Below are positions 53,891 to 61,782 of a stretch of 64,000 nt of DNA, one piece after another; the stretch's first letter is position 1; every line of letters begins with the position of its first letter. This DNA is from Cetobacterium_A somerae. GTDB lineage: Bacteria; Fusobacteriota; Fusobacteriia; Fusobacteriales; Fusobacteriaceae. The DNA is taken from the NCBI RefSeq assembly GCF_044784365.2, contig NZ_CP173065.2. The stretch is one strand, 5' to 3'. Both the position numbers and the translations under genes were made by a program. The notes beneath the pieces were generated by a model. That model worked only from the letters and a program-made list of their open reading frames with translations. It was not told where the DNA came from and did no database searches.

Positions 53891-54989
53891 TTTCTTCCTC
53901 ATCTAAATCAACAGTATTATTTTCTGTTTCTGCTTTGAAAGAATCAACAGTTTTAATATCTACTCTCATACCAGTTAATTTAGCAGCAAGTCTTGCGTTT
54001 TGTCCATTTTTACCAATAGCTAAAGAAAGTTGAGAATTTTCAACTAAAACTCTAGCTGTACTTCCCTCTTCAAGAACCTCAACACTGATAACTTTAGCTG
54101 GACTAAGAACAGCTGATACAAACTCTTCAACATCTTCTTTCCAAACAACGATATCAATTTTTTCACCATTTAATTCATTAACAATATTTCTAATTCTTAA
54201 TCCCTTTTGACCAATACATGCTCCAACAGTATCGATGTTTTCATCAGCTGAGTAAACAGCAACTTTAGCTCTAGATCCAGCTTCTCTAGCAACTGATTTA
54301 ATTTCGATAATACCATCTGCAATTTCTGGAATCTCTAATTCAAATAATTTCTTAAGTAATCCTTCGTTTTTTCTAGAAATTACTATTTTAGGGAATTTAT
54401 TTGTTTTTTCAACTTCAGCAACATAAACTTTTATTCTTTCTCCAACTCTGTAAACATCTGCTGGAGATTGCTCAGCAGTTGTTAAGATAGCTTCGCATCC
54501 ATCAAATTCAATGAAGATATTTCTTTTTTCGTCAATTCTTCTGATAATACCTGTGATAATATCATGTTCTTTAACTTTGAATTTATCAAAAATATTTTGT
54601 CTCTCAGCTTCTCTAACTTTTTGAATAACAATTTGTTTACCATTTTGTATTGCATTTCTTCTAAACTCTTCACAATTAACCTCAAGTTTGATAACGTCTC
54701 CGACCTTAACTCTTTTGTGGCCAGCTTCAACAGCGTCCTCAACTGAAACTTCAAGAGCAGCATCATATAAATCTTCAGCAGTAACAACAGTTTTTATTTC
54801 AAAAACTTTTACCTCACCTGTTGATCTATTAATTTCTACCTCAACGTTTTCTTCCTCACCATAGTGCTTCTTATAAGCAGCTAACATAGCTTGCTCTACT
54901 GCTTCAAGAAGACTCTCTTTGTTTATTCCTTTTTCTTTCTCAAGCTGCTCAAGAGCTTCTAAAAAGATTTTTCCATCTTTACTTTTCAT
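53883..54989 (-). CDS. nusA: Transcription factor NusA
   Basis: The 368-residue protein has an N-terminal RNA polymerase-binding domain (to ~125), an S1 domain (HDIITGIIRRIDEKRNIFIEF near 130-200) and two KH domains (GACIGQKGLRIRNIVNEL and AIGKNGQNARLAAKLTG). It controls pausing, termination and antitermination. It lacks the acidic C-terminal repeats of E. coli NusA, as in most bacteria. Confidence 0.96.
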   Translation of the reverse strand: MKSKDGKIFLEALEQLEKEKGINKESLLEAVEQAMLAAYKKHYGEEENVEVEINRSTGEVKVFEIKTVVTAEDLYDAALEVSVEDAVEAGHKRVKVGDVIKLEVNCEEFRRNAIQNGKQIVIQKVREAERQNIFDKFKVKEHDIITGIIRRIDEKRNIFIEFDGCEAILTTAEQSPADVYRVGERIKVYVAEVEKTNKFPKIVISRKNEGLLKKLFELEIPEIADGIIEIKSVAREAGSRAKVAVYSADENIDTVGACIGQKGLRIRNIVNELNGEKIDIVVWKEDVEEFVSAVLSPAKVISVEVLEEGSTARVLVENSQLSLAIGKNGQNARLAAKLTGMRVDIKTVDSFKAETENNTVDLDEEENA

Positions 54990-55025
54990 AATGGGTTTTC
55001 CTCCTAACTATAACTAAATAAATAA

Positions 55026-55511
55026 TTAAATATCACTAAAATCAAAGACAATATTTGCTTTTTTAATCTCTTTAAAAGGTATTTCAAGAGTTTCACCTTT
55101 TATATTTAAGAAAAGTGTTTCATCTTTAAAATCTTCAATAATACCTTCAAAATTCTTGTTATCATTAAGCTTATGCTTTAAACTAACTTTAATTTTCTCA
55201 CCGTTAAATCTAACAAAGTCAGATTCTTTCTTTAAAGGTCTTTCAACTCCTGGAGAAGAAACCTCTAAAAAGAACTTATGAGGAATTAAAGCATCAATAG
55301 CTTCATCAATATCGTTGCTAAGAGCACCGCAATCTTCAAGAGTAATGTCACCTTCAGGTTTTTCTATAAAAATACGTACGTATAAATATCCACCTTCTTG
55401 AATATATTCCAAGTCAACTAAATCAACTTCTCTTTTTTCGATAGCTGGAATAACAACTTTTTCTATTTTTAAAAGAGTTTCTTCCATCTCTCTTTTATCA
55501 AGTTTTATCAT
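55026..55511 (-). CDS. rimP: Ribosome maturation factor RimP
   Basis: The 161-residue 30S assembly factor has VDLEYIQEGGYLYVRIFIEK, DCGALSNDIDEAID and LEVSSPGVERPLKKESDF. It is the first gene of the rimP-nusA-ylxR/Q-infB-rbfA operon. AAAGAGGTGA precedes ATG. Confidence 0.95.
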   Translation of the reverse strand: MIKLDKREMEETLLKIEKVVIPAIEKREVDLVDLEYIQEGGYLYVRIFIEKPEGDITLEDCGALSNDIDEAIDALIPHKFFLEVSSPGVERPLKKESDFVRFNGEKIKVSLKHKLNDNKNFEGIIEDFKDETLFLNIKGETLEIPFKEIKKANIVFDFSDI

Positions 55512-55547
55512 AAAAATTCACCTCTTTCCAAATAAAAACTATAAAGA

Positions 55548-55570
55548 AAGAGTGGGATTTCCCCACTCTT
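55548..55570 (-). promoter_or_regulatory. Hairpin in the rimP operon leader
   Basis: AAGAGTGGG (55548-55556) and CCCACTCTT (55562-55570) form a 9-bp stem about 40 bases before rimP, within the predicted transcript. On the minus strand it is followed by TCTTTATAGTTTTTATTT, a weak T-rich tail, so it could act as an attenuator for the nusA operon. Confidence 0.5.
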
Positions 55571-55599
55571 GTCAGCTCTAGTATAAATTATCCAATTAG

Positions 55600-55628
55600 A
55601 GTATAGCATAAATATAAAAAAAAATCAA
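55600..55628 (-). promoter_or_regulatory. Promoter of the rimP-nusA-infB operon
   Basis: On the minus strand TTGATT (55623-55628) and TATACT (55600-55605) are 17 bp apart. A second TATACT-like box lies just downstream near 55579-55584. Confidence 0.6.
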
Positions 55629-55760
55629 TGAAATCATACGATTCTATATAGATAGATATATTAATGTAGGAAAAAAATAAAATATATAGATAAGAAGCGA
55701 ATAGTTATAATATATTTTATAAATAGTTGAAAAATCAATGATATAAATTTATTATTTCTA
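55629..55760. other. AT-rich intergenic region between divergent operons
   Basis: The non-coding gap between rimP and glmS spans 55512-55845. Apart from the two promoters and the rimP leader hairpin listed separately, I see no gene here. No cobalamin riboswitch consensus is visible, despite the B12-dependent genes downstream. Confidence 0.6.
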
Positions 55761-55789
55761 TTGTGTTTTTTTAAAACGTAGTGTATAAA
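55761..55789 (+). promoter_or_regulatory. Possible promoter of the glutamate mutase operon
   Basis: TTGTGT (55761-55766) and TATAAA (55784-55789) are 17 bp apart; a TATAAA-rich stretch follows to 55801, so the exact -10 is uncertain. Confidence 0.45.
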
Positions 55790-55845
55790 ATATATTATAA
55801 AAGTTTGTTTTTTATAGGAAAAAAAATAGTGAGGTGTTATTTTCA

Positions 55846-56259
55846 ATGAAAAATGGAAAGAAAGTAGTAATTGGTGTAATTGGTTCTGACTGTCATGCAG
55901 TAGGAAATAAAATTATACACCACGTATTAGAGAGCAACGGATTTGAAGTAATCAATATAGGAGTTTTATCTCCACAAATTGATTTCATTAATGCTGCAGT
56001 AGAAACAAAGGCTGATGCAATAATCGTATCATCTTTATATGGACATGGGGAATTAGATTGTCAAGGGATGAGAGAAAAGTGTGAAGAAGCTGGATTAAAA
56101 GATATCTTACTTTATGTTGGAGGAAACATTGTTGTTGGAAAACAAGATTGGTCAGATGTAGAATCTAGATTTAAAGCTATGGGATTCAATAGAGTTTATA
56201 GACCAGGAACTCCAATTGAACTAACAACAGAAGATTTAAAATCAGATTTAGGAATTTAA
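55846..56259 (+). CDS. glmS: Glutamate mutase (methylaspartate mutase) S subunit
   Basis: The 137-residue B12-binding protein has SDCHAVGNK (Asp15, His17, Gly20; the DxHxxG cobalt-ligand motif) and the GGNIVVGKQDW loop. With GlmE it rearranges L-glutamate to (2S,3S)-3-methylaspartate using adenosylcobalamin. ATG 55846 gives the usual family length and N-terminus and follows GAGGTGTT; the GTG at 55834 lies within that site. Not to be confused with glucosamine synthase GlmS. Confidence 0.95.
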   Translation: MKNGKKVVIGVIGSDCHAVGNKIIHHVLESNGFEVINIGVLSPQIDFINAAVETKADAIIVSSLYGHGELDCQGMREKCEEAGLKDILLYVGGNIVVGKQDWSDVESRFKAMGFNRVYRPGTPIELTTEDLKSDLGI

Positions 56260-56300
56260 TTATCTAAATCTAATAAACTTAAAGAAAAGAGATGATTTCT

Positions 56301-57707
56301 ATGAAATGTTATCTAACTATTGACTTTGGTAGTACATATACAAAGTTAACAGCGATAGATTTAGTAGGAGAAAGAATTCTAGCAACTGCTAAAGATATAA
56401 CAACTGTAGAAGATGATATAATGATTGGTTTTGATAAAGCTTATGAGAAACTTGTAAAAGAAATTGAGAAAGAAATTCCAATATCACAAGTTGAATTTGT
56501 GGACAAAATAGCATGTTCATCAGCAGCTGGTGGATTGAAAATGGTTGCAATCGGATTAGTTCCAGAACTGACAGCTGAAGCAGCGAAAAAAGCAGCTTTA
56601 GGAGCAGGGGCAAGAGTTATGAAAACATACTCATACGAATTAAACTCTCGTGAGATGGAAGAGATTAAAAACTCTCCAATAGATATAATTCTTTTAGCTG
56701 GTGGAACAGACGGTGGAAACAAAGAGTGTATAATACATAATGCTAGATTGGTAGTTGAGCATGATATAAGAAAGCCAATTATTGTAGCAGGAAATAAAGC
56801 AGCATCAGACGAAATAGAAAGAATTTTTTCTGAGGCAGGATTAGATTATTATATGGCTGACAACGTTATGCCAAAAATAAATAAACTTAACGTTGAACCA
56901 GCTCGTGAAGAAATAAGAAAAGTATTCATGAATAAGATAATAGAAGCAAAAGGAATGAAGAAGGCTGAAAGTTTTATCAGCGGAATATTAATGCCAACTC
57001 CAGCAGCGGTATTAAAAGCGGCAGAAGTGCTATCTGAAGGAACAGATGAAGAGGATGGAATAGGAGATTTGATAATAGTTGATATTGGTGGTGCAACTAC
57101 TGATATTCATTCGATTGGAAAAGGTGATCCGTCTAAACCTGGAGTTCTGTTAAAAGGATTAGAAGATCCTGTTGCAAAAAGAACTGTTGAAGGAGATTTA
57201 GGAATGAGATATTCAGCAATCTCTTTATTGGAAGCAGCTGGAACTAGAAAAATAAGAAATTATTTAAATGATGTAGACAAAAAATGGGATGTAAAAGGTC
57301 ACTGTAACTACAGACATGATCATATAAAAATGGTTCCTCAAACAAAAGAAGAAATTTTGTTTGATGAAGCAATGGCCAAAGTTGCAACAGAGTTATCGAT
57401 GACTAGACATTGTGGAGTTTTAGAGTGTATATACACTCCTATGGGAACAATGTTTAACCAAAGTGGTAAAGATCTTTTAAATGCACCTTATATAATAGGA
57501 ACTGGGGGAGTTATCGTTCATAGTGAGAATCCGAGAGGGATTTTAGAAGCAGGAAAATTTAATCCAGCAGAACCGATATATTTAAAACCAGAAAATCCAA
57601 AATTTATGGTAGATAAAACATATATTCTATCATCTATGGGATTATTAGCTCAAAAAGAGCCGGATTTAGCGATAAAAATAATGAAAAAATATCTGATTGA
57701 AGTATAA
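56301..57707 (+). CDS. glmL: Glutamate mutase accessory protein MutL/GlmL
   Basis: A 468-residue ASKHA-fold ATPase: TIDFGSTYTKLTAID is phosphate 1, LLAGGTDGGNKE and IIVDIGGATTDIHSIG the adenosine/phosphate 2 region. It is encoded between the S and E subunits as in Clostridium tetanomorphum and probably reactivates or loads the B12 enzyme. ATG 56301 is favoured, 5 bases after AGAGATGA; ATG 56292 is an alternative adding three residues. Confidence 0.9.
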   Translation: MKCYLTIDFGSTYTKLTAIDLVGERILATAKDITTVEDDIMIGFDKAYEKLVKEIEKEIPISQVEFVDKIACSSAAGGLKMVAIGLVPELTAEAAKKAALGAGARVMKTYSYELNSREMEEIKNSPIDIILLAGGTDGGNKECIIHNARLVVEHDIRKPIIVAGNKAASDEIERIFSEAGLDYYMADNVMPKINKLNVEPAREEIRKVFMNKIIEAKGMKKAESFISGILMPTPAAVLKAAEVLSEGTDEEDGIGDLIIVDIGGATTDIHSIGKGDPSKPGVLLKGLEDPVAKRTVEGDLGMRYSAISLLEAAGTRKIRNYLNDVDKKWDVKGHCNYRHDHIKMVPQTKEEILFDEAMAKVATELSMTRHCGVLECIYTPMGTMFNQSGKDLLNAPYIIGTGGVIVHSENPRGILEAGKFNPAEPIYLKPENPKFMVDKTYILSSMGLLAQKEPDLAIKIMKKYLIEV

Positions 57708-57729
57708 GTTTTGAGGAGGAATCTGATCA

Positions 57730-59187
57730 ATGAATTTAAAATTTAAAAAATGGACTGATGAAGAGTTCTTTAAAGTAAGAGAAGAGGTTTTAAAGCAGTG
57801 GCCAACAGGGGCGGATGTAAATTTAGAGGAAGCTGTAGCTTATCATAAAGCTTTACCTGAGCACAAAAACTTCGCTAAAAAATTAATAGATGCAAAAGCA
57901 AAAAATATAACTTTAGCTCAACCAAGAGCAGGAGTTGCTTTAATTGAGCAACATATTGAGTTATTAAATTTCTTAGATAAAGAGGGTGGAGCTGATTTAT
58001 TACCATCTACAATAGATTCTTACACAAGACAAAATAAATATGAGAACTGTGAAAAAGGAATTGAAGAATCTAAAAAAGCAGGAAGATCATTATTAAATGG
58101 ATTCCCAGGTGTAAACCACGGAGTTAAAGGTTGTAGAGAAGTTGTAGAAGCGGTAAACTTACCTTTACAATTAAGACACGGAACTCCAGATGCTAGATTA
58201 TTATCAGAGATAATGCTAGCTGCTGGATATACATCAAACGAGGGTGGAGGAATATCTTACAACATTCCTTATGCAAAATCAGTAAGTTTAGAGCAAACAA
58301 TAAGAGATTGGCAATATTGTGATAGATTAGTTGGATGGTACGAAGAGCAAGGAGTTTCTATCAATAGAGAACCATTTGGACCATTAACAGGAACATTAGT
58401 TCCACCATCAATTTCAAATGCTGTTCAAATCATTGAGTGTTTACTAGCTGCTGAGCAAGGAGTTAAAAATATTACTTTAGGATATGGACAATGTGGAAAC
58501 TTAGTACAAGACGTTGCTGCAGTAAGATCTATGATGGAGCAAGCTGAAGAGTACTGTAAAGAGTTTGGTTATGAAAATATGCAATTAACTTCTGTATTCC
58601 ACCAGTGGATGGGAGGATTCCCTGAAGATGAGGCTAAAGCCTTTGGAGTTATTTCAAATGGAGCATCAGCAGCAGCATTAGCGGGAGCAACAAAAGTTAT
58701 CGTAAAAACACCTCACGAGGCTATCGGAGTACCAACAAAAGAAGCTAACGCAATGGGAATCAGAGCAACAAAAATGGTATTAAACTTATTAAGAGGACAA
58801 AATTTACCAAACTCTGAAGAAGTTCAATTTGAAAAAGATATGATAAAAAGAGAAGTTAAGCAAATTATCGATAAAGTACTTGAGTTAGGAAACGGAGATT
58901 TAGCAGTAGGAACTGTTAAAGCATTCGAGCAGGGAGTTTTAGATATTCCGTTTGCACCATCAAAGTATAATGCAGGAAAAATGTTACCAGCAAGAGATAA
59001 TAATGGAATGATTAGATATTTAAATGCAGGAAACTTACCTTTATCAGAGGATATAAAAGCTTTCCATACTGCTAAATTACAAGAAAGAGCAGATTTTGAA
59101 GGAAGAGAAATAAGTTTCCAAATGACAGTAGATGATATATTTGCTGTAGGAAAAGGAACATTAATTGGAAGACCAGCAACAAAATAA
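57730..59187 (+). CDS. glmE: Glutamate mutase (methylaspartate mutase) E subunit
   Basis: The 485-residue TIM-barrel catalytic chain that holds glutamate. Family segments LAQPRAGVALIEQHIELL, SYTRQNKYENC, NGFPGVNHG, LRHGTPDARLL and SNEGGGISYNIPY are present; arginines in these segments bind the substrate carboxylates in known structures. GAGGAGG precedes ATG. It forms the enzyme with GlmS. Confidence 0.96.
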   Translation: MNLKFKKWTDEEFFKVREEVLKQWPTGADVNLEEAVAYHKALPEHKNFAKKLIDAKAKNITLAQPRAGVALIEQHIELLNFLDKEGGADLLPSTIDSYTRQNKYENCEKGIEESKKAGRSLLNGFPGVNHGVKGCREVVEAVNLPLQLRHGTPDARLLSEIMLAAGYTSNEGGGISYNIPYAKSVSLEQTIRDWQYCDRLVGWYEEQGVSINREPFGPLTGTLVPPSISNAVQIIECLLAAEQGVKNITLGYGQCGNLVQDVAAVRSMMEQAEEYCKEFGYENMQLTSVFHQWMGGFPEDEAKAFGVISNGASAAALAGATKVIVKTPHEAIGVPTKEANAMGIRATKMVLNLLRGQNLPNSEEVQFEKDMIKREVKQIIDKVLELGNGDLAVGTVKAFEQGVLDIPFAPSKYNAGKMLPARDNNGMIRYLNAGNLPLSEDIKAFHTAKLQERADFEGREISFQMTVDDIFAVGKGTLIGRPATK

Positions 59188-59239
59188 TTTCTATAAAAAT
59201 AAAAAAATATTATTTAAAATTTGATTTATTATAAAAGTT

Positions 59240-59257
59240 AGGGAGAGAGATCTCCCT
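59240..59257 (+). other. Small hairpin before the methylaspartate ammonia-lyase gene
   Basis: AGGGAGA and TCTCCCT form a 7-bp stem around GAGA's neighbour bases, without a T tract. It lies 20 bases before the RBS and may affect mRNA processing or stability between glmE and mal. Confidence 0.4.
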
Positions 59258-59280
59258 CGTAAAAATCAGGAGGAATTAAA

Positions 59281-60522
59281 ATGAGAATAGTTGATGTAGT
59301 ATGTTCAGCAGGAAAAACAGGTTTTTACTTTGATGACCAAAGAGCTATAAAAAAAGGAGCAGGACATGATGGATTTGCTTATGTAGGAGAGCCAGTAACA
59401 GAAGGATTTACTTCAATTAGACAAGCTGGAGAAGCAATCTCTGTACAATTAATATTAGAAGATGGTCAAGTAGCATTTGGAGATTGTGCAGCAGTACAGT
59501 ATTCTGGTGCGGGAGGAAGAGACCCATTATTCCTAGCTAAAGATTTTATTCCAGTAATTGAAAAAGAAATCGCTCCAAAGTTAATTGGAAAAGAGTTAGA
59601 TAACTTCAAATCATTAGCTGAAGAGTTCGATGGAATGTTATTAGATGGAAAAAGATTACATACTGCTATAAGATATGGAATTACTCAAGCTTTATTAGAT
59701 GCTGTAGCAAAAGCTAGAAAAGTAACTATGGCTGAAGTTATTCAAAAAGACTATAATACAGGTTTAGAAATTTCAAAAAGACCTATATTCACTCAATCAG
59801 GAGATAACAGATACGAGAATGCAGACAAAATGATTATAAAATCTGCTGATGTTTTACCACATGCTTTAATAAATCATGTAGAAACAAAATTAGGTAAAAA
59901 TGGAGAGTTATTACTTGAATACGTTGGATGGTTAAGAGATAGAATAATCCACTTAAGAGATTCAGAAGACTATACTCCTATTTTACACATAGATGTATAC
60001 GGAACAATTGGAGCAGCATTTGATGGGGATACAACAAAAATGGCAGACTATTTACAAACATTAGTAGATGCAGCAAAACCATTTAAATTAAGAATTGAAG
60101 GTCCTATGGACGTAGAAGATAGAGATAAGCAAATTGAAGCTTTAGCAGCATTAACAGCTGAAGTAGATAGAAGAAACATGGGAATCGAGTTAGTTGCTGA
60201 TGAGTGGTGTAACACTTATGAGGATATCGCAGCTTTTGCTGATGCTAAAGCTGGACATGTAGTTCAAATAAAAACTCCAGATTTAGGAGGAGTAAATAAC
60301 ATAGCAGATGCAATTCTTTATTGTAATAAAGTAGGAATTGGTTCTTACTGTGGAGGAACTTGTAACGAGACTAACAGATCAGCTGAGGTTACTACTAACA
60401 TAGCTATGGCATGTGGAGCTCTTCAAGTTTTAGCAAAACCAGGAATGGGTGTTGACGAAGGATACATGATTGTATTTAACGAAATGAGCAGAGTAGAAGC
60501 TTTAGTAAACAGAAGAAAGTAA
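59281..60522 (+). CDS. mal: Methylaspartate ammonia-lyase
   Basis: A 413-residue enolase-superfamily enzyme that removes ammonia from 3-methylaspartate to give mesaconate. Catalytic residues match the family numbering: His194 in LPHAL and Lys331 in QIKTPDLGG; Mg2+ ligands lie in LHIDVYG, IEGPMD and VADEW. The start RIVDVVCSAGKTGFYFDDQ is typical. AGGAGG precedes ATG. Placed after glmE as in clostridia. Confidence 0.96.
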   Translation: MRIVDVVCSAGKTGFYFDDQRAIKKGAGHDGFAYVGEPVTEGFTSIRQAGEAISVQLILEDGQVAFGDCAAVQYSGAGGRDPLFLAKDFIPVIEKEIAPKLIGKELDNFKSLAEEFDGMLLDGKRLHTAIRYGITQALLDAVAKARKVTMAEVIQKDYNTGLEISKRPIFTQSGDNRYENADKMIIKSADVLPHALINHVETKLGKNGELLLEYVGWLRDRIIHLRDSEDYTPILHIDVYGTIGAAFDGDTTKMADYLQTLVDAAKPFKLRIEGPMDVEDRDKQIEALAALTAEVDRRNMGIELVADEWCNTYEDIAAFADAKAGHVVQIKTPDLGGVNNIADAILYCNKVGIGSYCGGTCNETNRSAEVTTNIAMACGALQVLAKPGMGVDEGYMIVFNEMSRVEALVNRRK

Positions 60523-60538
60523 TAGACTTTTAATTCTG

Positions 60539-60570
60539 GGAAAAGGTGGGGGTCTCCTACCTTTTCCTTT
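60539..60570 (+). terminator. Terminator-like hairpin between mal and citD
   Basis: GGAAAAGGTGGG and CCTACCTTTTCC form a 12-bp stem (one G:U), loop GGTCT, followed by TTTAATTTTAT. The T tract is broken, so part of the transcripts probably continue into citD-citE-citF. Confidence 0.7.
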
Positions 60571-60602
60571 AATTTTATAGAAAATTCTAAGAGGTGAATA
60601 GA

Positions 60603-60863
60603 ATGACAATAAATAAACCCGCTAAATGTGGAACATTAGAGTCTAATGATATATTTGTAATGTTAACTCCAAGTGAAAATGGAATAAGTATTGAATTAGA
60701 AAGTGTTGTAGAAAAGCAGTTTGGAAATCATATAAAAATGGTTATTGAAGAGAAATTAAAAGAGATGGGAATTACTTCAGTTTTAGTAAAGGCTCAAGAT
60801 AAAGGAGCTTTAGATTATACAATAAGAGCTAGAATTGAGGGAGCTGTTAAAAGAGGTTGTTAA
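60603..60863 (+). CDS. citD: Citrate/citramalate lyase acyl carrier protein (gamma subunit)
   Basis: The 86-residue protein has the site of the prosthetic group in KCGTLESNDIFV, where a serine carries 2'-(5''-phosphoribosyl)-3'-dephospho-CoA. ATG 60603 follows AGAGGTGAATAG; the GTG at 60594 is within the ribosome site. Because of its position after mal it most likely belongs to citramalate lyase. Confidence 0.9.
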   Translation: MTINKPAKCGTLESNDIFVMLTPSENGISIELESVVEKQFGNHIKMVIEEKLKEMGITSVLVKAQDKGALDYTIRARIEGAVKRGC

Positions 60864-60890
60864 ATATTCCTTTTAAGGTGAGGTGTTAGT

Positions 60891-61763
60891 GTGAAATTAA
60901 GAAGAACAATGTTATTTATGCCTGGAAATAACCCAGGGATGCTACAAACAGCAGATACATTTGGAGCAGACTCAGTAATATTTGATTTAGAAGATGCAGT
61001 TGCTTTAACAGAAAAAGATGCAGCAAGAATACTAGTAACAGAAGCTATGAGAACGATGAATTATGGAGAAACAGAAGTTGTAATAAGAATAAATCCATTA
61101 TCATCTCCATTTGCAATGACAGATATAGATAAAATGGCTAGATTAAAGCCAGATGCAATACTACTTCCAAAGGCTACTCCAGAAGATATGGAAATTTTGG
61201 AAAAAGAGTTAGAAAGAATTGAAAAAGAGGAAGGCTTTGAAGTAGGAACTATAAAAGTTCATGCTTTAGTAGAGACAGCTTACGGAGTGGAAACTGTTTA
61301 TGAAACAATAAAGTCTTCTAATAGAATTCAAGCTGTTTTATTAGGTGGAGAAGATTTAGCAGCAGATTTAGCAGTAAAAAGAACTAAAGATTCAGAAGAG
61401 TTATTTTATGCTAGAACAAAGGTAGTAAATGCTTGTAAAGCATTAAAAGTAGATGCAATAGATACACCTTTTACTGATACAAATGATTACGAAGGATTAG
61501 CTGCAGATTCGAGAAAAGCTAAAATGTTAGGATTCTCTGGAAAGTTAGCTATAAACCCAAGACAAATAGATACAATTCATGAAGTATATTCTCCAACAAA
61601 GCAGGAGATAAATCATGCTTTAAGAGTTATGGCAGCAAAAGAAGAAGCGGAAAAAGAAGGATTAGGAGTGTTCTCTTTAGATGGAAAGATGGTTGATCTT
61701 CCAATTATAAATAGAGCTATCCAAACTTTAGAAATTGCTGAAATGATTGGATTATTAGATTAA
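60891..61763 (+). CDS. citE: Citrate/citramalate lyase beta subunit
   Basis: The 290-residue HpcH/HpaI-type barrel starts with RRTMLFMPGNNPGML and has VIFDLEDAV, the Mg2+ glutamate in VHALVETAYGV and LLGGEDLAADLA. It cleaves citryl- or citramalyl-ACP, releasing oxaloacetate or pyruvate. A GTG start at 60891 follows GTGAGGTGTT. Citramalyl specificity is inferred from the pathway context. Confidence 0.92.
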   Translation: MKLRRTMLFMPGNNPGMLQTADTFGADSVIFDLEDAVALTEKDAARILVTEAMRTMNYGETEVVIRINPLSSPFAMTDIDKMARLKPDAILLPKATPEDMEILEKELERIEKEEGFEVGTIKVHALVETAYGVETVYETIKSSNRIQAVLLGGEDLAADLAVKRTKDSEELFYARTKVVNACKALKVDAIDTPFTDTNDYEGLAADSRKAKMLGFSGKLAINPRQIDTIHEVYSPTKQEINHALRVMAAKEEAEKEGLGVFSLDGKMVDLPIINRAIQTLEIAEMIGLLD

Positions 61764-61782
61764 TTTAGGGTGAGGTGTTCTA

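Noticed and set aside
55512..55845. A cobalamin riboswitch before the B12-dependent glutamate mutase genes
   Set aside because: I looked for the conserved B12-box and helices and saw none in this AT-rich gap.
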